From: Strix aluco
Taxonomy: Eukaryota; Chordata; Aves; Strigiformes; Strigidae
Reading direction: 5' to 3'
Assembly: GCF_031877795.1 (NCBI RefSeq)
Contig: NC_133932.1
Location: 320,001-384,000, forward strand
Length of the DNA stretch: 64,000 bases
Shown here: one piece after another, positions 45,491 to 59,600 of the stretch
How positions within the stretch are numbered: position 1 is the first letter of the stretch
How the letters are laid out: each line of letters opens with the position of its first letter
The notes under the pieces: model-generated
Database searches by the model: none
What the model was told of the DNA's origin: nothing
What the model saw: the letters and a program-made list of their open reading frames with translations, nothing else
Program-made: the position numbers and the translations under genes

Positions 45491-48400
45491 CTTGAAATAA
45501 ACCAAGAAAATAAGTCATGCATTAGGGAGGAGAGACAGATTGTGTATTTAGCTTGTCAGTGTCTTTTCCACTTTATAAAACTAAACACATCGCTCTTAGA
45601 ACTGTTTGTCTGAACTTCCTTTCTCTCCTTGGTATTGAGAGTGTAGCTTTGCATTTAACTTATCTACTTGATAGGTGAATATCAAAGAATCTGGATGAAT
45701 TGAAATCCAGAGTATAAATAAGTGGGGTTTCCTGTCAGCCCTCTGACCAGGGCAGCAGCCCTAGGGGCTGAGTGATGCAGTGCAAAGGCAGTGGACTGTG
45801 TGACTTCTCTGGGTGAATAATCAGAGGACTTCCACATACAGGAGAAAGTCTTGATTCAGTCCTGAATAGCAGGCAGTACCTAGCTCATACTTTACTCTGA
45901 GAGATCTGTCTTTGAAAGTGACCACAGTGTACACAAAATGAATGTAAGAGAGCACTCTCCCTTCAGGATCCCTCATAGTCATATTTAGTTGCAGAGAAGT
46001 AAGTAGACAAAAATAAAAAGTTAAAGTGAGCACTGAAAAGGGGTGAAGACCTGTAAAGGCAAGGAGATTGAAAGGTACCGTAGCTGAAACTAGGGTTAAA
46101 CGTGCACTACCTGTCAGAAAGGCTTTTTGCATCACAAGCCATTTTATATACCTTCTATATTTGAGCAACAGAGTAAAAGAAGTTCACTGAGGTTTTTTTA
46201 AAGAACATAAAACAGAAATGGTGTTCAAATGAGGACAATAGAAAACAGCTTCAAAACTCTGGTGAATTAAGTATGAATAAGAATGAGCTAGATCAAAACA
46301 AGTTTTGAGAAGCAACTTCCTAGTGGCCATAAAAGTCTGCCTGGAATAAGTATTTATTTAAAAAAAAAAGTATCAGAATTCAAAAGCTTACCATTTGGCT
46401 GTAGATAATCATATATGACAGGAGTTCTCAAAAGGATAAAGCTGAGCCAACAATCACATCATTGCATGTGCTCAGTATGGAGGATCTGGGGAAAGTTTGC
46501 ACATTAGAGTCGTGCTTAACGGATCATGAGTAAGGAAAAAAAATAATCAACCTGGGCTAACTGAAGTTTGCAAACAAAGAGATAGAAGGGATGGTAATGA
46601 TCTCCCAGAACAATGTGGTATTTTTCTAAGAATTCTGAAGGAGCAGATCTTTAAAATTGCTGAATCCTTATCAGTGATGTGCAACCTGCCACTGAAATTG
46701 CTGGTGATGCTAGAGGGATGTGATGCCACTTTTAGAGTAAAGCTTCACAGAGGATTCATGAGTATAACTGCTGAACTGATCAAATTGTAGAAATGACAAT
46801 AAGAAATAGCATGTTCACCCACATGGTTACTAATTTTGCAGTGGGAAAACATCCACGCTTCTTGTTGAGGATAATATTCAAGTATGTGTTAGTCAGATAT
46901 TGTTATATAGGTATATATATGGTATCAGATTGTCTAATAATGAACTAGGCAGTCTTTGAATGTTCCCAGGCACTGGAACTGTTAAATTGTCAATAGTGTT
47001 GAATTGCTGGTGTGGTCCATGACCTGGATCTAGCTCTGGAACAGTTCTGAGGCATAGCCTGGGCGTTAGCCCAGAGGAGTGTTCATTTCGAGTTGGTAGT
47101 TTGTATCTGGCTAGGTTGTTTTGGAGGCTCAGGAGGTTTCTTGTAGTTTGGGTTGATCCCTGACTTAGTGTCTGAGGAACAGATGTAGGTGCCTTTAGCT
47201 TACTATTATAGATGTGACCATGTTATATACAGTTTTTCAAAAAAAACCCATGATAGTGGTCTCTAAAGAAAGAATCTTGGGAGAACAATGTTTCTGTGGA
47301 AAAAGAGGGAAAATTCTCATGGTTAAAAAGTGGCAAGTGGGTAGGAAGTAGAGCATGTAGCCAGTTTTCATAGTACTGTGGAGATACCATCTGAGTCTCA
47401 CAGACACCTGTGATACTGAACATATTCATAAACTGCATGGGAAGAGAGTTACTACTGAAATGATGTTTGCGTATGGTATAAAAGGGAGGGCATTAGAAGC
47501 AAGAGCTGGGTAATTCACGGTGTTGAGTAATAAGGTGATAAAAATGTGTGTCAGTTCAGTGTTAACAAATGAAAAATAATATAAGTAGGGAGAGCTAGTT
47601 TGCACCGTAGTAATTATGACATCTGTTGTCACTCAGAACACGTATCCTGATGTTGCTGTAAATGATCCGCATTGCTCAGAAACTGGCAATTGTCAAACAG
47701 GTAACAGGCAGGTTAGTAATTACTGGGAAAGGAATAGAAGAAAACAAAACCCATAATTTTTTAGTGTGTAAATCCAAACCATGCCTACATTGTGAATATT
47801 TTGCTGTGTTTTGTCCAAAGAGCTCAGAAAAGGGTGTGGCAAAATGCAGACAAAGGTGGCAAAGACGATCAAGTATGGAATGGCTTCTGCATGAAGATTA
47901 ACAACATACACTAAAAAAATAGCTTGTGGAGAGAAAAAAACAAGAGAAGTAATTGAGCATTATGGTGAATAGGGAAATTCTAATAACATGCTTGAGAGGG
48001 CATCCATTGAAGGTGGGTTAAAGGTAAGTAAAAAGTATTTTCCCTCGTCAGTGAGCTACAAAACTCATTGGGACAGGCGGTTTTTGAGGTGATTATATAA
48101 ATTGGTTTGGAGAGACTTTAGACTGATTCAAGACATCCATCAATAACTGCTAAACACAAAGACATGGTGTAGGTGTCAGCTGTGAATAGCTGGAAGTTGT
48201 AGACTGATAGAGGCTGGGCTTATTACTCTGTGTGGTACTTAACTTTTTTTTCATAAGCATTTACCACTGGTCACTACCAAAGATGAGGTACATAGATCCT
48301 GGGTCTGAATGTGTGTAACTCATTTCAGGTTTTTATTTTCAAAACCATAAATTTTCAAGTTGTAGCTTTTTTTTTGGTAATACATTGAGAAAGAGTTTGG

Positions 48401-51400
48401 TTTTGAAAGTGAGAAGGAAAAAGGAGATTAGTTTTCATTTTCTCTGTGTTCCTTGAAGATTTTGCCTCTAGGTGGCAGCAAAGTTTTTCTATTGTGCTTC
48501 ATTCCAGTATTTTTACTAAAACTGGACTGAAACTTGTCATTAAACGCTGAATTAAAAAAGTGAACATGTATTTTCATGGTAGTTTTGAATTTTAGCACTC
48601 ATATTGTTAGTATCCAAGGAGAACTCCAAACCAAAAAGCATTTTGCATCAATTACCAAAGGCACCGTGTTAAGAAAGAAGGGGCTGATGTTGGAGGGGCT
48701 AATTGTTTTACTGCTATATGGCTTTCCTTGAGTACTGAGTTGGAACAGCTTGCCTTCTTGCTCTGTGGTATGGCCTTGTAGATGAGGCACAGCACTGAGA
48801 ATCAGATGTTTGGCTGGGCTATTCCTAGCAGTGCTACTGTCTGATGTAAATGTAGAGATGATAGCTTCAGTTTGCTAACTAGAAAAAGAATTAGATTAGC
48901 CATCATTTGCTAAGCATATTGAGATGAATAAGATAAAAATATTTATGTAAAGTCTTGCATGCTAAAGTGCAACTGTATCTCCAAGAAACAGTTGTGGTTT
49001 GTTGTTTTTATTTTTGAAAAGTGTTCCAGTTCAGAGATTCCATAGGGCACAAAGTGGTTGGAGGATTGTTTTTGTAGTTTGAACAGCAGTGCTAGTACTC
49101 CAAAAAGGTATTTGGAGGCCCAGATTTTTGCAGGTTTTGTGCACCTAACTAGTGTTCGTGCTCTAAAATCTTATTAAATCAGTGACAAGTTAGGTGTGAA
49201 AATACCCCTGTGCTGTGGCCGGTAGTTTGTGCCAGCTTCCAGCTCAAAACCACCATTTAGAATATAGCCTTCTGAGCTGTCAGATTTCATTTCAAGAAAA
49301 AATTTTTTGGTGATTCAAAATGATGTTCTGTTTTGCAGTTCAGAATGACAGTATTAAATACATCTAAATTGTTATCACTTAGTGCTGAGAATTGCATTAT
49401 AACTGATGATTTTTGTCAAGGTTTGGTCTGCTTACAGTGTTTGTATTGCTTTCTTTTGTGTGTGTTTACATTTGTTTATAGCCACAATAACTGAACTGAA
49501 GCAATTCCTGGCATAATAGGCTCAAACTTGAGGATAACAGCTGTACTACAGGCTTTTTTCCTATGCAAATAAACTATACCAGTATTAAGTTTCTGTGCCA
49601 GGACAACTAAACTTGCACTTCAGTGATTGTACCAATCTAACTGTATAGCTGTAACTTCTGTTGTAGGCAAGGGTTTAACAAACTGTCCATCTAGTTCTCT
49701 TCCTCCTCATTCAGTACTTAAAAATCACTTTCATTTTCATCATTCCAGATATAAATTCTAGAGAAGAAAGGCTGAATAACTTAAATTTAAGGAAGACACT
49801 TGTTGACGCTTTTTGAGTTTAATTACATGTGTAGCTAGATCAAGGACTAAACTTTATTTTTTTTAAAACTTGGTACTTGACAAAATATGAATCTCAGATA
49901 CGAGTTGTAAAACGAACATTTTGGGTCAGTTGACTATCAGTGGTCAATGCTTAAGCTGCTGTAAGTTGTACTTGTAAAGAGGGAATGGCATTATGTGGGA
50001 ATTGTCTGGAAAGCACTTGGAAGTAACTGGATATCAAGTTCTGCATTGGTTTAGTAGTATGTGTACTGAAAATTCTTGTGCAATCCTCTTAGTTCCTTCC
50101 CTACTACTCAGTGTAGAGGCATAGAAACAGATACATTGGCTATGGCATGATTGTGAGTTGGGATGTCCATGTTGATTTTCAGGCAGACCTGAATGACTAA
50201 AAAAACCCCTATAAACAGATTTTGGTGGGCTTTTTCAATTTTGTTTTTAACTCTATGTATGGGAAGTCTGTGTGCACACCAAGAATCTCTTCAAAATTCT
50301 TCAAATGTATGCACCCTTTCTACCAATTTATTTTCTCCTTCAAGATGAATGGTTTTCAGTCTCCTGCATTCTTTTTTTGATGCTTGTACTCGAATTTGCT
50401 GGCTCTGTGTTCATGATTGCTGTTTTGTTATGGCTCCTTGAATTCCCATCTGTAGGCCACTTTTTATATTCGCTGTCTTTGCAAGTGATAGAAGAGGAAG
50501 TAAGATATGTTTATCCTTCAGAGACCAAGCTGAGCTGCCTTTCAAGTTCTGAAGAGCCCTTGTGAGTTCCCATCAGTGCTCTCAAAACACTCCATGAAAT
50601 GAAATGTTACCCAGGAGCTACCTGTCTGAGTGGTTTTCCTTTACTTAATGTGTCTAAACACAGTTGCGTAAATATGGTCAAATACTGCAACGACAAAGAC
50701 AGCCAACCCCCAAAACATTAAACTAGCCACATTTTTGAAATGCAAAGATTATGTGGTGTGTCTGTAAATATAACAGCATCATATTAGTTTAAGGTGTTGG
50801 ACTTCAAAAATACCAAAGTTTTTATCAGTAGAGTTTACAGTTGTAGAAATAAGCAGGTAAAGGTCATTTTCAAGGCAAGCAATGATCTAAGAATCAAGAA
50901 AGCTGCAGTTTCATAAGGATCTTTTAACTTCCCCAGTTTTAAATTAACTTCTGAAGTAGATGTCAATCACCTGTAATAGGAATTGGCAGGAGCAAGGATG
51001 TTAAGCGTGAGAACTGGTACTCAGCAGCTGTGTATGTTATTTCATAGTGAATTACAGTAGGTACTTCAGGGACGGGAACAAACACTCCATAGGTGATAAA
51101 TGTGGAATTTTTTACACCTGACAGTGAAAATGGCCCTTCTTAACTTCAGGAAGTCAACTGTGAAAGCATGCTCTGAAATATTAGCATGTATGTTCTATAC
51201 ACACTTTGGGTTTTTTTTCTCCACAGGCACAGTGTTTATCTGTTATTTATATGGGCTGTCAGGTATTTTCCCACAATATAATGCTTGCTTTCTGGTGAGT
51301 GGGCTAGGGCAAGGGTGTGTTGGGGGGAGGTCAAGGAGAGAAAATACATCTGTTTCTGTGCTGTTCAAGTAGTTCTCCTGCTTTTGGTCCTAATATTTCT

Positions 51401-53624
51401 TTTTTTTTTTTTTTTCTATGGAAGTATGATGTATACTTTGCTTCTTGTTTGAACTGTATTCATTTCAACAGGGGGGAGCATGTAGTACTTCTGCTGTATG
51501 TTTTCTTATTTGCCTTTCCAGTCATTGTGGAACTTGATCTAGGAGAAATAACTTTAGATAAGGTTCTTTCGCACTGCTTACATTTTTAGCATAAGAAATT
51601 TGAGCAACAGAGAATATTATTTTCAACTTTACTGAAAATGGCCAGGGGATGGTGCTAAAGATCCTTTACACAGAAGTTCATGTATCTATATGTGCACAAG
51701 CTTGCCTCTTGCCAGACTTAAGTTTGTTCCTGGATGATTGAATGCAGTCAGGACGTAAACCAGGTCTCCAAGTGAGAGTGAGTTAGATTAAGTTATAAAC
51801 CTGAATATTCTCTTTGGTTTCCAAACAAGACAGCTTTGGCTGAAATTTCCGATTAGGCTGCCTCAAATGCACAGGGCATTCAGGTATTTCCTTTTCTTTC
51901 ACTAGGTCCTGACATCTGTCTTCTAGGAATCCGGTGGGAAAATTCTCAGTTGCTTTGCATTTCCTTCTTTGAAATCCACTTGTGTGCGTGACTATACTGA
52001 GATGTGTAAGCAGGAGCAGTATAAATAATCCTTATACTTACTAAGATTGGTAAGGCCTTAGCCAGAGTACTGTCTGGCTTGGGGCACTGCATTGTCACAC
52101 CATTATAAACAGCTCTGCAGAGGGAAAATGGTTAGTAATCTGTATAGTTGGAGTACTTGAGCTATAGAGAGCAATTGGGTTTGTTTAATCTGGAGAAAAC
52201 AAAACTGAGGAAAGACAGGATAGTTGTCCTCTAATATGTGAAAGTCTGTTGCAGACAAAATAGTTTTCGAAGTCTGGTGGAGGGATAGGAAAGCAAACAC
52301 ACGATTACAATTTGAGCAAAGGCAATTTAGCTTAGAAATCAGCAAGATTCTTAATGGCAAGGGTATTTCAGCCCTGTTACAGAGATTCCTGGGGTAACTG
52401 TGAAATTGTCATTGCAGAAGTTTTTTAGAATAGGATGAACCAGCCATTTGTTTGAAAGGGTTTAAGTCAAGTTGTAGTAAGGTAATAGGCTGAAAAATGT
52501 CCTGAGGTCCTTTCTAAGCTCGATTTTCTGTGATTTCTGCTCTTCTGTTGATATTTGACCTATTACAGCACTCTTGATTTCAATAATATGACCTATTTGA
52601 TAGAAAAATCTATATGAATGTTAGAAATAATTTCCATATATGTGAGACGATTTGCACTCAAATACCCAAATGTGTCACTCTGGACTTATTTCCTGAACAC
52701 CAAATTTACTTTCTGGTGGTGGGGAAGAGAAGCTGGTTGGACAGAGTTGGAGGCAGAAGTTGTATTCCTAATTACTAAAATTCTGTTGTGTGCTTTGCTT
52801 TTCCTGGGACACGTCTTCACTGGGAAATGTGATCATCCTTTAAACATAAGATAGTTTAAAAACTCCTTTTTAACAGATAATTGACAAGATGCAGGGAAAG
52901 ATAAGGTTATGTTATAGGTCAACAAACCTAGGACAAGGATATACCTGGGACTGGTTGATCAGCATGGCCATGCAGCTGGCTGTTCTCTGAAATGAACAGT
53001 TGCTTGCTGTTAGTTCTCTTCTCTTTGCCCCTTGAAACAAGGAGGGATCTCAGGCACTTTGTTGGGGCACCTGGAGACCCTAGTAACAGTAGTACTAAGG
53101 CCTTTTCAAAAAAATACTAAACACACTGCAATATTAATTCTGTGCAGGAGAGGGTAGTGCCGGCACTTAAATGCTTCTGCCGGTGCTTAACGGTCAGCGT
53201 TTTTATGTAGTACGTTACTTTACAAATCTGTGTGAGATCATCAATTCACTTGGTTTAAAGCTGCGCTGCCATTGAGTGAGATTCTCGGCAGCAGGTATTA
53301 TTCTGTAGAGGTTATGAGCAGTAGGGATACATGTGTCGGGTATTAAAGGTGTGTGGAACTGTGCTCATACCTACACACACCTTTTCACATGAAAATGTCT
53401 TTAGTATCAATATTGTCTGTTCAAAAGCTTTCTATATATTTTTCCCATGTGAGTTAATATGTATTTTGAAGAAACATACAGGGTAAACAGGTTGGGCCCA
53501 AATGTGTTCTGCACAGAGAAGGAAAAAGAACCCTCTGCTTTTACCATCGTGGCTTTATTTCTGTCAGGGAGCAGGCTGTTTTCCTCTGTGAAAGCCACAT
53601 TTACAGGTGTGTTATTTGGAGTCC

Positions 53625-53662
<38 letters not shown>

Positions 53663-56600
53663 GTATTTTAAAGCACTGCTCTACCTTTTGTCCTGCCAAG
53701 ATGCTGTTTCTATGGGATAAAACATGACTTATAATGGCTTGAGTAAGAGACAATCAAGGATAAGAAATTGTAGATTCTAATTGCGTTGAAGCTGCCTTGC
53801 CGTGTTTTTGCACAAGTCGATTAACTGCTCTCCTAAAAGAGGAGTAATTTCTTCTTGCTATCCCAGAAGAATGTTAATTATGCTTATTGTATATTTGGAG
53901 TGCTTTGTGATGCATTTGCATGATAGATTGTATCTCTTCAGACAGTAGTGGTAGCTTCGAAGGTGATGGGACCAGGGCTTTGGCAGTGATTCCAGTATAA
54001 AGTGCTCATGCTTTCTGCTTGCCCCGTCAGTTATGCTGATGTAGCTCTTTTGTAGAGCTGTGCTGTGAAATAGATTTTTTTTTTTTTTTTCAAAACAAAG
54101 ATTTGTGGAGTGTGGTGGGTTTTTTAGTTGTTTGTTTGTTTTAAATCCATGTTAGTTTCTTGACCTGGTGCACAGCACTGCCTTCCTGAACAGTGATGAC
54201 AGCATAACTGAAAGGGCAGTATTTTGTGATATGGGATGTGGTAGGGGTAAGAAAGGGGAGGGAGCTTCTTTTGCCCATCCCTATGTGAAGACTCTGTGAT
54301 GTTAGGCCACTGCTTGGCAAGTGGAGAGTCACTGATTAAAACAGATCTTTCCTCTTCTGTTCAAAATCTGTTTCCCAAGAGTACTTTGCTTAGTGGCCAC
54401 AGGAGAATCATGTTCAGTTGGCAGCTCTGATATTTGAGGCTTTCTGGGTGCCCAAAGTATGGTGGGTCATTGGGTGATGTGCTAGTGGAGACAATTCTGC
54501 TACATCTTAGGCCACCGACTTCAGGTTTGTGAAAACACTTCATGCTGCTTAAATTTTTACAGTTGGCCATTTTTTTTTTGAGCAATTTCCCACCTACAGT
54601 ACTTAGTGTTAATTTTAAAGTGTCTTTATAAACCCACTTGTGCTGTATTTGAATGAGAAGATCTTTTTCTCTTATGTTTCTTGGTAACATAATGTTTTGG
54701 TAGTCTTTGCTTAAGCCTGGAGATTAGGCAATTGTCAGTTTTTGTTTTGCCTGTCTCAATATCTGTTTCCTAGGGACAAAGTCATCCTGCAGATGGTTAC
54801 TCCATTTCCATCACCTAACCCTGCAGCATCAATTCAATCTTAATCAAAAAGTAGTGCTGTGCAACTCTGTTTCTAATTATTTTTTCCCCAGTGTGGGGAG
54901 CACGCCTTCTTAAGCCTTGCATGAGAGGTTTACATACTGATCTTTTTTCATATTACAGCCTTATATTCTGTCCCCACACACCATATTATCTGCAGTGCTT
55001 TGCATCAGGAAGATTAGCTGGCTGCTGCTGTAATTTTTGTCAATTCTATTTCTTAATTAGCTAATTGAGGGAGGTTTTTTAAATAACTTGAAATACTACC
55101 TCGCAGTTGATGGATGGGGGCTTTGCTCTCAGAATGCCATTATTGCTTCTTATTATCATCTTTTTTCTTTTCCTCCTTTTCCCTCCCTCCCCTCATCCAT
55201 CCTTCCTGTAAGGACAAAAATTACAAATATTTCTTCTGAAATATTTAATCACCTAAAAAGAATGACTTAAAAATGCTGAGCACTGAACTGTTTGTGCTGC
55301 CTTTGCTTGTGTTCCTTTTCTCACTCACTGAAATAAAACTGAAAAGATGAAGACAAGTGGGCTGATAGCTTCTGCCACTTTTAGCACTTAATTATCCCTT
55401 TTCCCAGGGACTTAACATCCAGGGGAAAGGGTAGATTTTTAGACTTCAGAGGAGATGCTTGCTAAGTTTTGGAAAATAGAAGGCTTGATGTTATGATCTG
55501 CTGAAAACTGCTTTTATGCTCTCATTCACAGTGTAATCCCTCTGATACATGCTACTTACTTTATGACTATTATTTCGCTTTAACAATGAATTATTACCTA
55601 CCTGTCAGATTTTAGGCTTTTGGGCAAATGCTGAAAAGAGAAGTGTCTCAGCCTCCAAATTAACAGCAATACTTATGGAATGCTTGAAATTCCTAGAAAA
55701 GCTGCCTTACTTGGTTGAATTTTAATATGATTATGCTTGACGTTTTTGTTCAGTGTTTAAATCAATTTGCAGACAATTGGTTTAATTTTCTCCTTACTCT
55801 GCTGTTTTCTCTTTGTCTGCTAAGGAAGTAGGTGAATATTCTCACTCAGCAAAATGGAAATAAACTGAAATATGGAGGGATCTGAACAACTTGAGGTTAA
55901 TTTGTAAATTGGTAATTTGAGTCCTTAAGCTATGCTTCCTATTTGTTATTTTATGATAACATTACAGCTAACTTATTTCTGTTCAAACAGTTAAGTAAGT
56001 TTCAGCTCTCAACAAATGCATCCAGGTGTTTATTTTCTCTGCTGTGTGCTTTGAAATAGATCTTGGGAATTGGAACAGGATGAACCTGTTTTATTCTGCA
56101 AACCTTATTTTCAGGGAAAATATTTTATTTTTCATCTGTTGAAATGAATGACAAAAATTCCACTGTGAAGTCAATTAAGATCTACACATAGATTGTTTCA
56201 TCAGCAGGGGAATGTAAGCATCCCTTAATCAAGGTGTGTTTTTAGGCAAGTAGCAAGTTCATTTTTAGGCACTGGTGATGTTTCTTACTTAGGAGTTAAT
56301 AGTATTGAGTGGTTGCTTCCTTTGTCTTTTGTTAATTGGACAGATACTGGAAAACCCTCATGAGGGTAAGGATTAAGACAGGAACAGAAGTACTGTCCTG
56401 TTTAATTATTAAACGTGCAAGTGGTGTGAATTCTAACCTAGGTTTTGTATTCAAAACTGTGCTTTAAACTCTGAATGTCCTTATTCATAATACCTTGGGA
56501 ATCATCCAAAGGACTAAGGGTGCTTATTGCTATGTCCTGATTTGTGCTTTTCTTCTATAAGGTGTTGTAATAGATGGCCAGGTGGTTAATGATCAACACA

Positions 56601-59600
56601 TTTCCGTGTATTTTGGAACACAGGTATGAAATGAAATGTTGGGGTTTTTTTTACAAGATTTTTAAGTCCAACTGAAGAAAATATTAGTGCTTCTGGAGGA
56701 CAACTGTTAATCCTTTAATTTTTGGAGAATCTGGTGTCTGTTAGTACAGTGGCACACAGTTATTCAGTACCATGCGTGTAATGTGACCCTGCAGAGATCC
56801 TGGGGATTGTTCAGCAGGATATGCAGTAACTCAAATTCTAGAATTGCAGAGAATGTGTTTTGAATGGACTGCTTTTTGATTTTGAATGAGCCCTGCAGTT
56901 TCAATGAGCCCTGTGTAACCTGAATGTAGTTAACTAACTTGTTCGTATAATTAACACACTCTAAAATTATTACAATCTTGACTTGCCCGAGTGCTGGCTG
57001 CTGGCTTGGTCAGTAACTTTTGCTGAAGTTGGTGGAAGCCAAAGTTTGCTTTGCAGGATAAGACTGTGCACCTCTTCTGACCCAGATCTTAGTCACTTCT
57101 AAAGTCATTGGAGATAAACTGAGACAAAACAAGTAGGAAGGACCTCTTATGAAGCCCAGTAACTTCAGGAGGTGCTGTATTAGGTTATGCATGACATTAA
57201 ACTAGGCTCGTGCACGTCCACATTTTGTCTTTTTAAAATTGTCACTGCTCAACTGTAATACATTTGTTATAGCCATTTCTACCACAAATCTTATAATTTG
57301 ATATTTTTTCTTCTCATTGTCAATTTTACTGAGAAAAAATGTACATGGGTGTTGGACTTTGCTTTTCAATAGAAACTCTTCCTTCTAAAATCAGTTATTA
57401 CCAGTTGTAATCATTTAGATTCCTGTCCATCAAAAGGACTTAAAATGATAAAAGTCCCCTTGTTATGTGAAAGCATGTACCAAAGTCCTTTGCTGAATCA
57501 CTTCCTAAGTATACTGCAGAAATATTTTTTTTCTCTAGATAATCTAAGCAGAATAAAGATAAAGGACTTTCTGCTTACCTGCAAACTTCCTTGTTGATAA
57601 GGAGGTTGAATTCTTTTTAAAAAAAATAATCCCCCCCAAGAGCATAAGATACATAGGCATTTAACTTTTTAGAATAAGAAGCAAGTGTTCCAATCTATGT
57701 TTGCAGTTTACAGCGTTTGAGAAAAAGAGACACTTGAAAGTGCATTCCAGGTCTTTTGGGCTGATTCACATTCAGCATGAAGTTGGTTCGCTATTAGCAA
57801 TATTTTCTGGGAGCTTAGGATTGACTGCTTGGCACATGTGTAGAGGGAAGAATTGCTTACATTTGTCTTTTTCCTAGGCACTACACTAATACTGTATCCA
57901 TCATTAAAATACCTTAACCTGTTTTGTCCATTCTGTATGGTACTCCTATTTATCCTAGTCCTAGAGGCCTGCGTGTTTGGAGAGTTCATCTAGTACTACT
58001 TAATGCTTCTGTCATGCTTTTTCTGTCTATTAAATGAAAAACACGAAGGTGTGCCATAGTTTGCTGATCTTGTTTCTTTTTCAGTGTACCTGTGTAATGT
58101 ATATTGTCTGTTGAGATGGCTAGGAGCTCAGATGAAATTTGAATATTATGTGTGAATCCATTCTTCTGAGTTATCCTTTAGGAATGTAAATGTTGCTGTT
58201 TACTGTTTTACAGTGTACCTAAACGATAGCAGTTTTTCTGTTGTATCAGAAAAAAATGCTTGCCTCATTTGGGGAGAACCATTTTGTGATATAAGCTTCT
58301 GAACTCAATTCACTTACAGTTCACAGGAAGGTTTTAAAAGAGTTAACCAAACAATGTAAAAAAAGATTGGGAGGAAAAGTGGTGGTTGTGCTCTGGAATA
58401 TATCATATATGCATCATAAATTCGTAATAAGATACAATACATAATATTTTGAGTGTTTGGTGTGATGTACTGATAATTATCTGAAATGAGAGGGCTGGGA
58501 GGAGTTGGGAAATAGCAGGGAAGATAATGAATCAAGTCTTACCTGAAGCTCGTAGGCAATATTATGGCTTAATTCAAGTTCTACTGTACATGCAAAAAAA
58601 AAAATACAAACCACACATAACAAACAAAAATATTCTGCAAGCAACGGTAAAAATAATCAATTATTTACTGTTTTTGTAGTGTTAAAATATTTTACCAAGG
58701 CAAGTTGCAGTCAAAAGTAATGTGAGTTATTTTGAAAATGGAAATACATAAAGATGCATTTATACAAGTGCAAGACTAAATATTTTACATAACTGTATTT
58801 CAATGAGAAGATATACAGTAAGTGCACACTTGATAACACTAAGCAGGCAAAACTTAACGTTAGTTCCATATACTGTTGTATAGTTCATGCACAGATCTCT
58901 CCCAAAGTAAAGAGGCTGTTCCAAATAATTCTTGCTGGGATGAAAAACAGGATGGGTTGCTGGTAAGGGTGTCAGCATGGATGGGGGTCAGTTATAGACA
59001 TTACTTACTGTAATTTGTGATTGCCGTGGGAGAGGAGTGGCAGTTGGTGTGATAGTAATACTGCTGGTGATTTTATTGGTGGGTTTACTGGGTAGGCCAT
59101 TAGCTAGTGCTGGAGTTCTGCTGTCTTGCACCGGATTACAAGGGCTGACGGGCTTGGAATTGGTGAGAGCTTGGACGTAAGGACTTCCTAAATGGATGTG
59201 GATTTTGTTATCCTCAGTAGTTATTACACTTGATCCCGTACTGTTAGATCTCTGAAACTGCCATGATGACTGTCTGTCTGGGGATACTCTAAAAATGGTG
59301 TGCTTGGCTCCCATTTCCAAAGGCTCCGAGGAGAGTATTTGCTCCTGAGAACTTGAGCCTGATAAAGCCAAAGGGGACATTGTTCTTTCAGGAGTTAAAG
59401 AACCACATGATTCAGGAGTTTGAGATCTTGCAAAAGTAGCCATAGTAATAGGAGAAATTACTTGCTCTGGGGTCATGTAACCTTCTGCTGCTTTCGATTT
59501 TACAGGTGTTAAGGAGGCATTTTGAATAATGGTTATTCTTTGCTTTGGAGTGCCACAGTTGGGTATAACGGCTGTGCTTGTGTAGGAGTGAGGACTTTCA

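Larger units (their letters stand above)
45491..58987 (-). other. FILIP1L: FILIP1L last intron / 3' flank of the readthrough isoform
   Basis: 13.5 kb without a recognisable exon on either strand. It holds an old CR1 (52040-52540), a 27-base AT repeat (53631-53657), T runs (about 51400 and 54070) and a homeodomain-like palindrome (55055-55066). For the unspliced isoform that stops at 58988, I found no minus-strand AATAAA in the first kilobase, only variants such as AGTAAA (58664-58669). Confidence 0.6.

Noticed and set aside
50272-50565. 97-codon plus frame with apparent membrane segments
   Set aside because: T-rich intron naturally translates to Phe/Leu/Val; no homologue recognised and no CMSS1 similarity.
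56560-56630. Possible exon after CTTCTATAAG near 56562
   Set aside because: The following sequence reaches a stop within a few codons and does not resemble CMSS1 exon 2 or FILIP1L.
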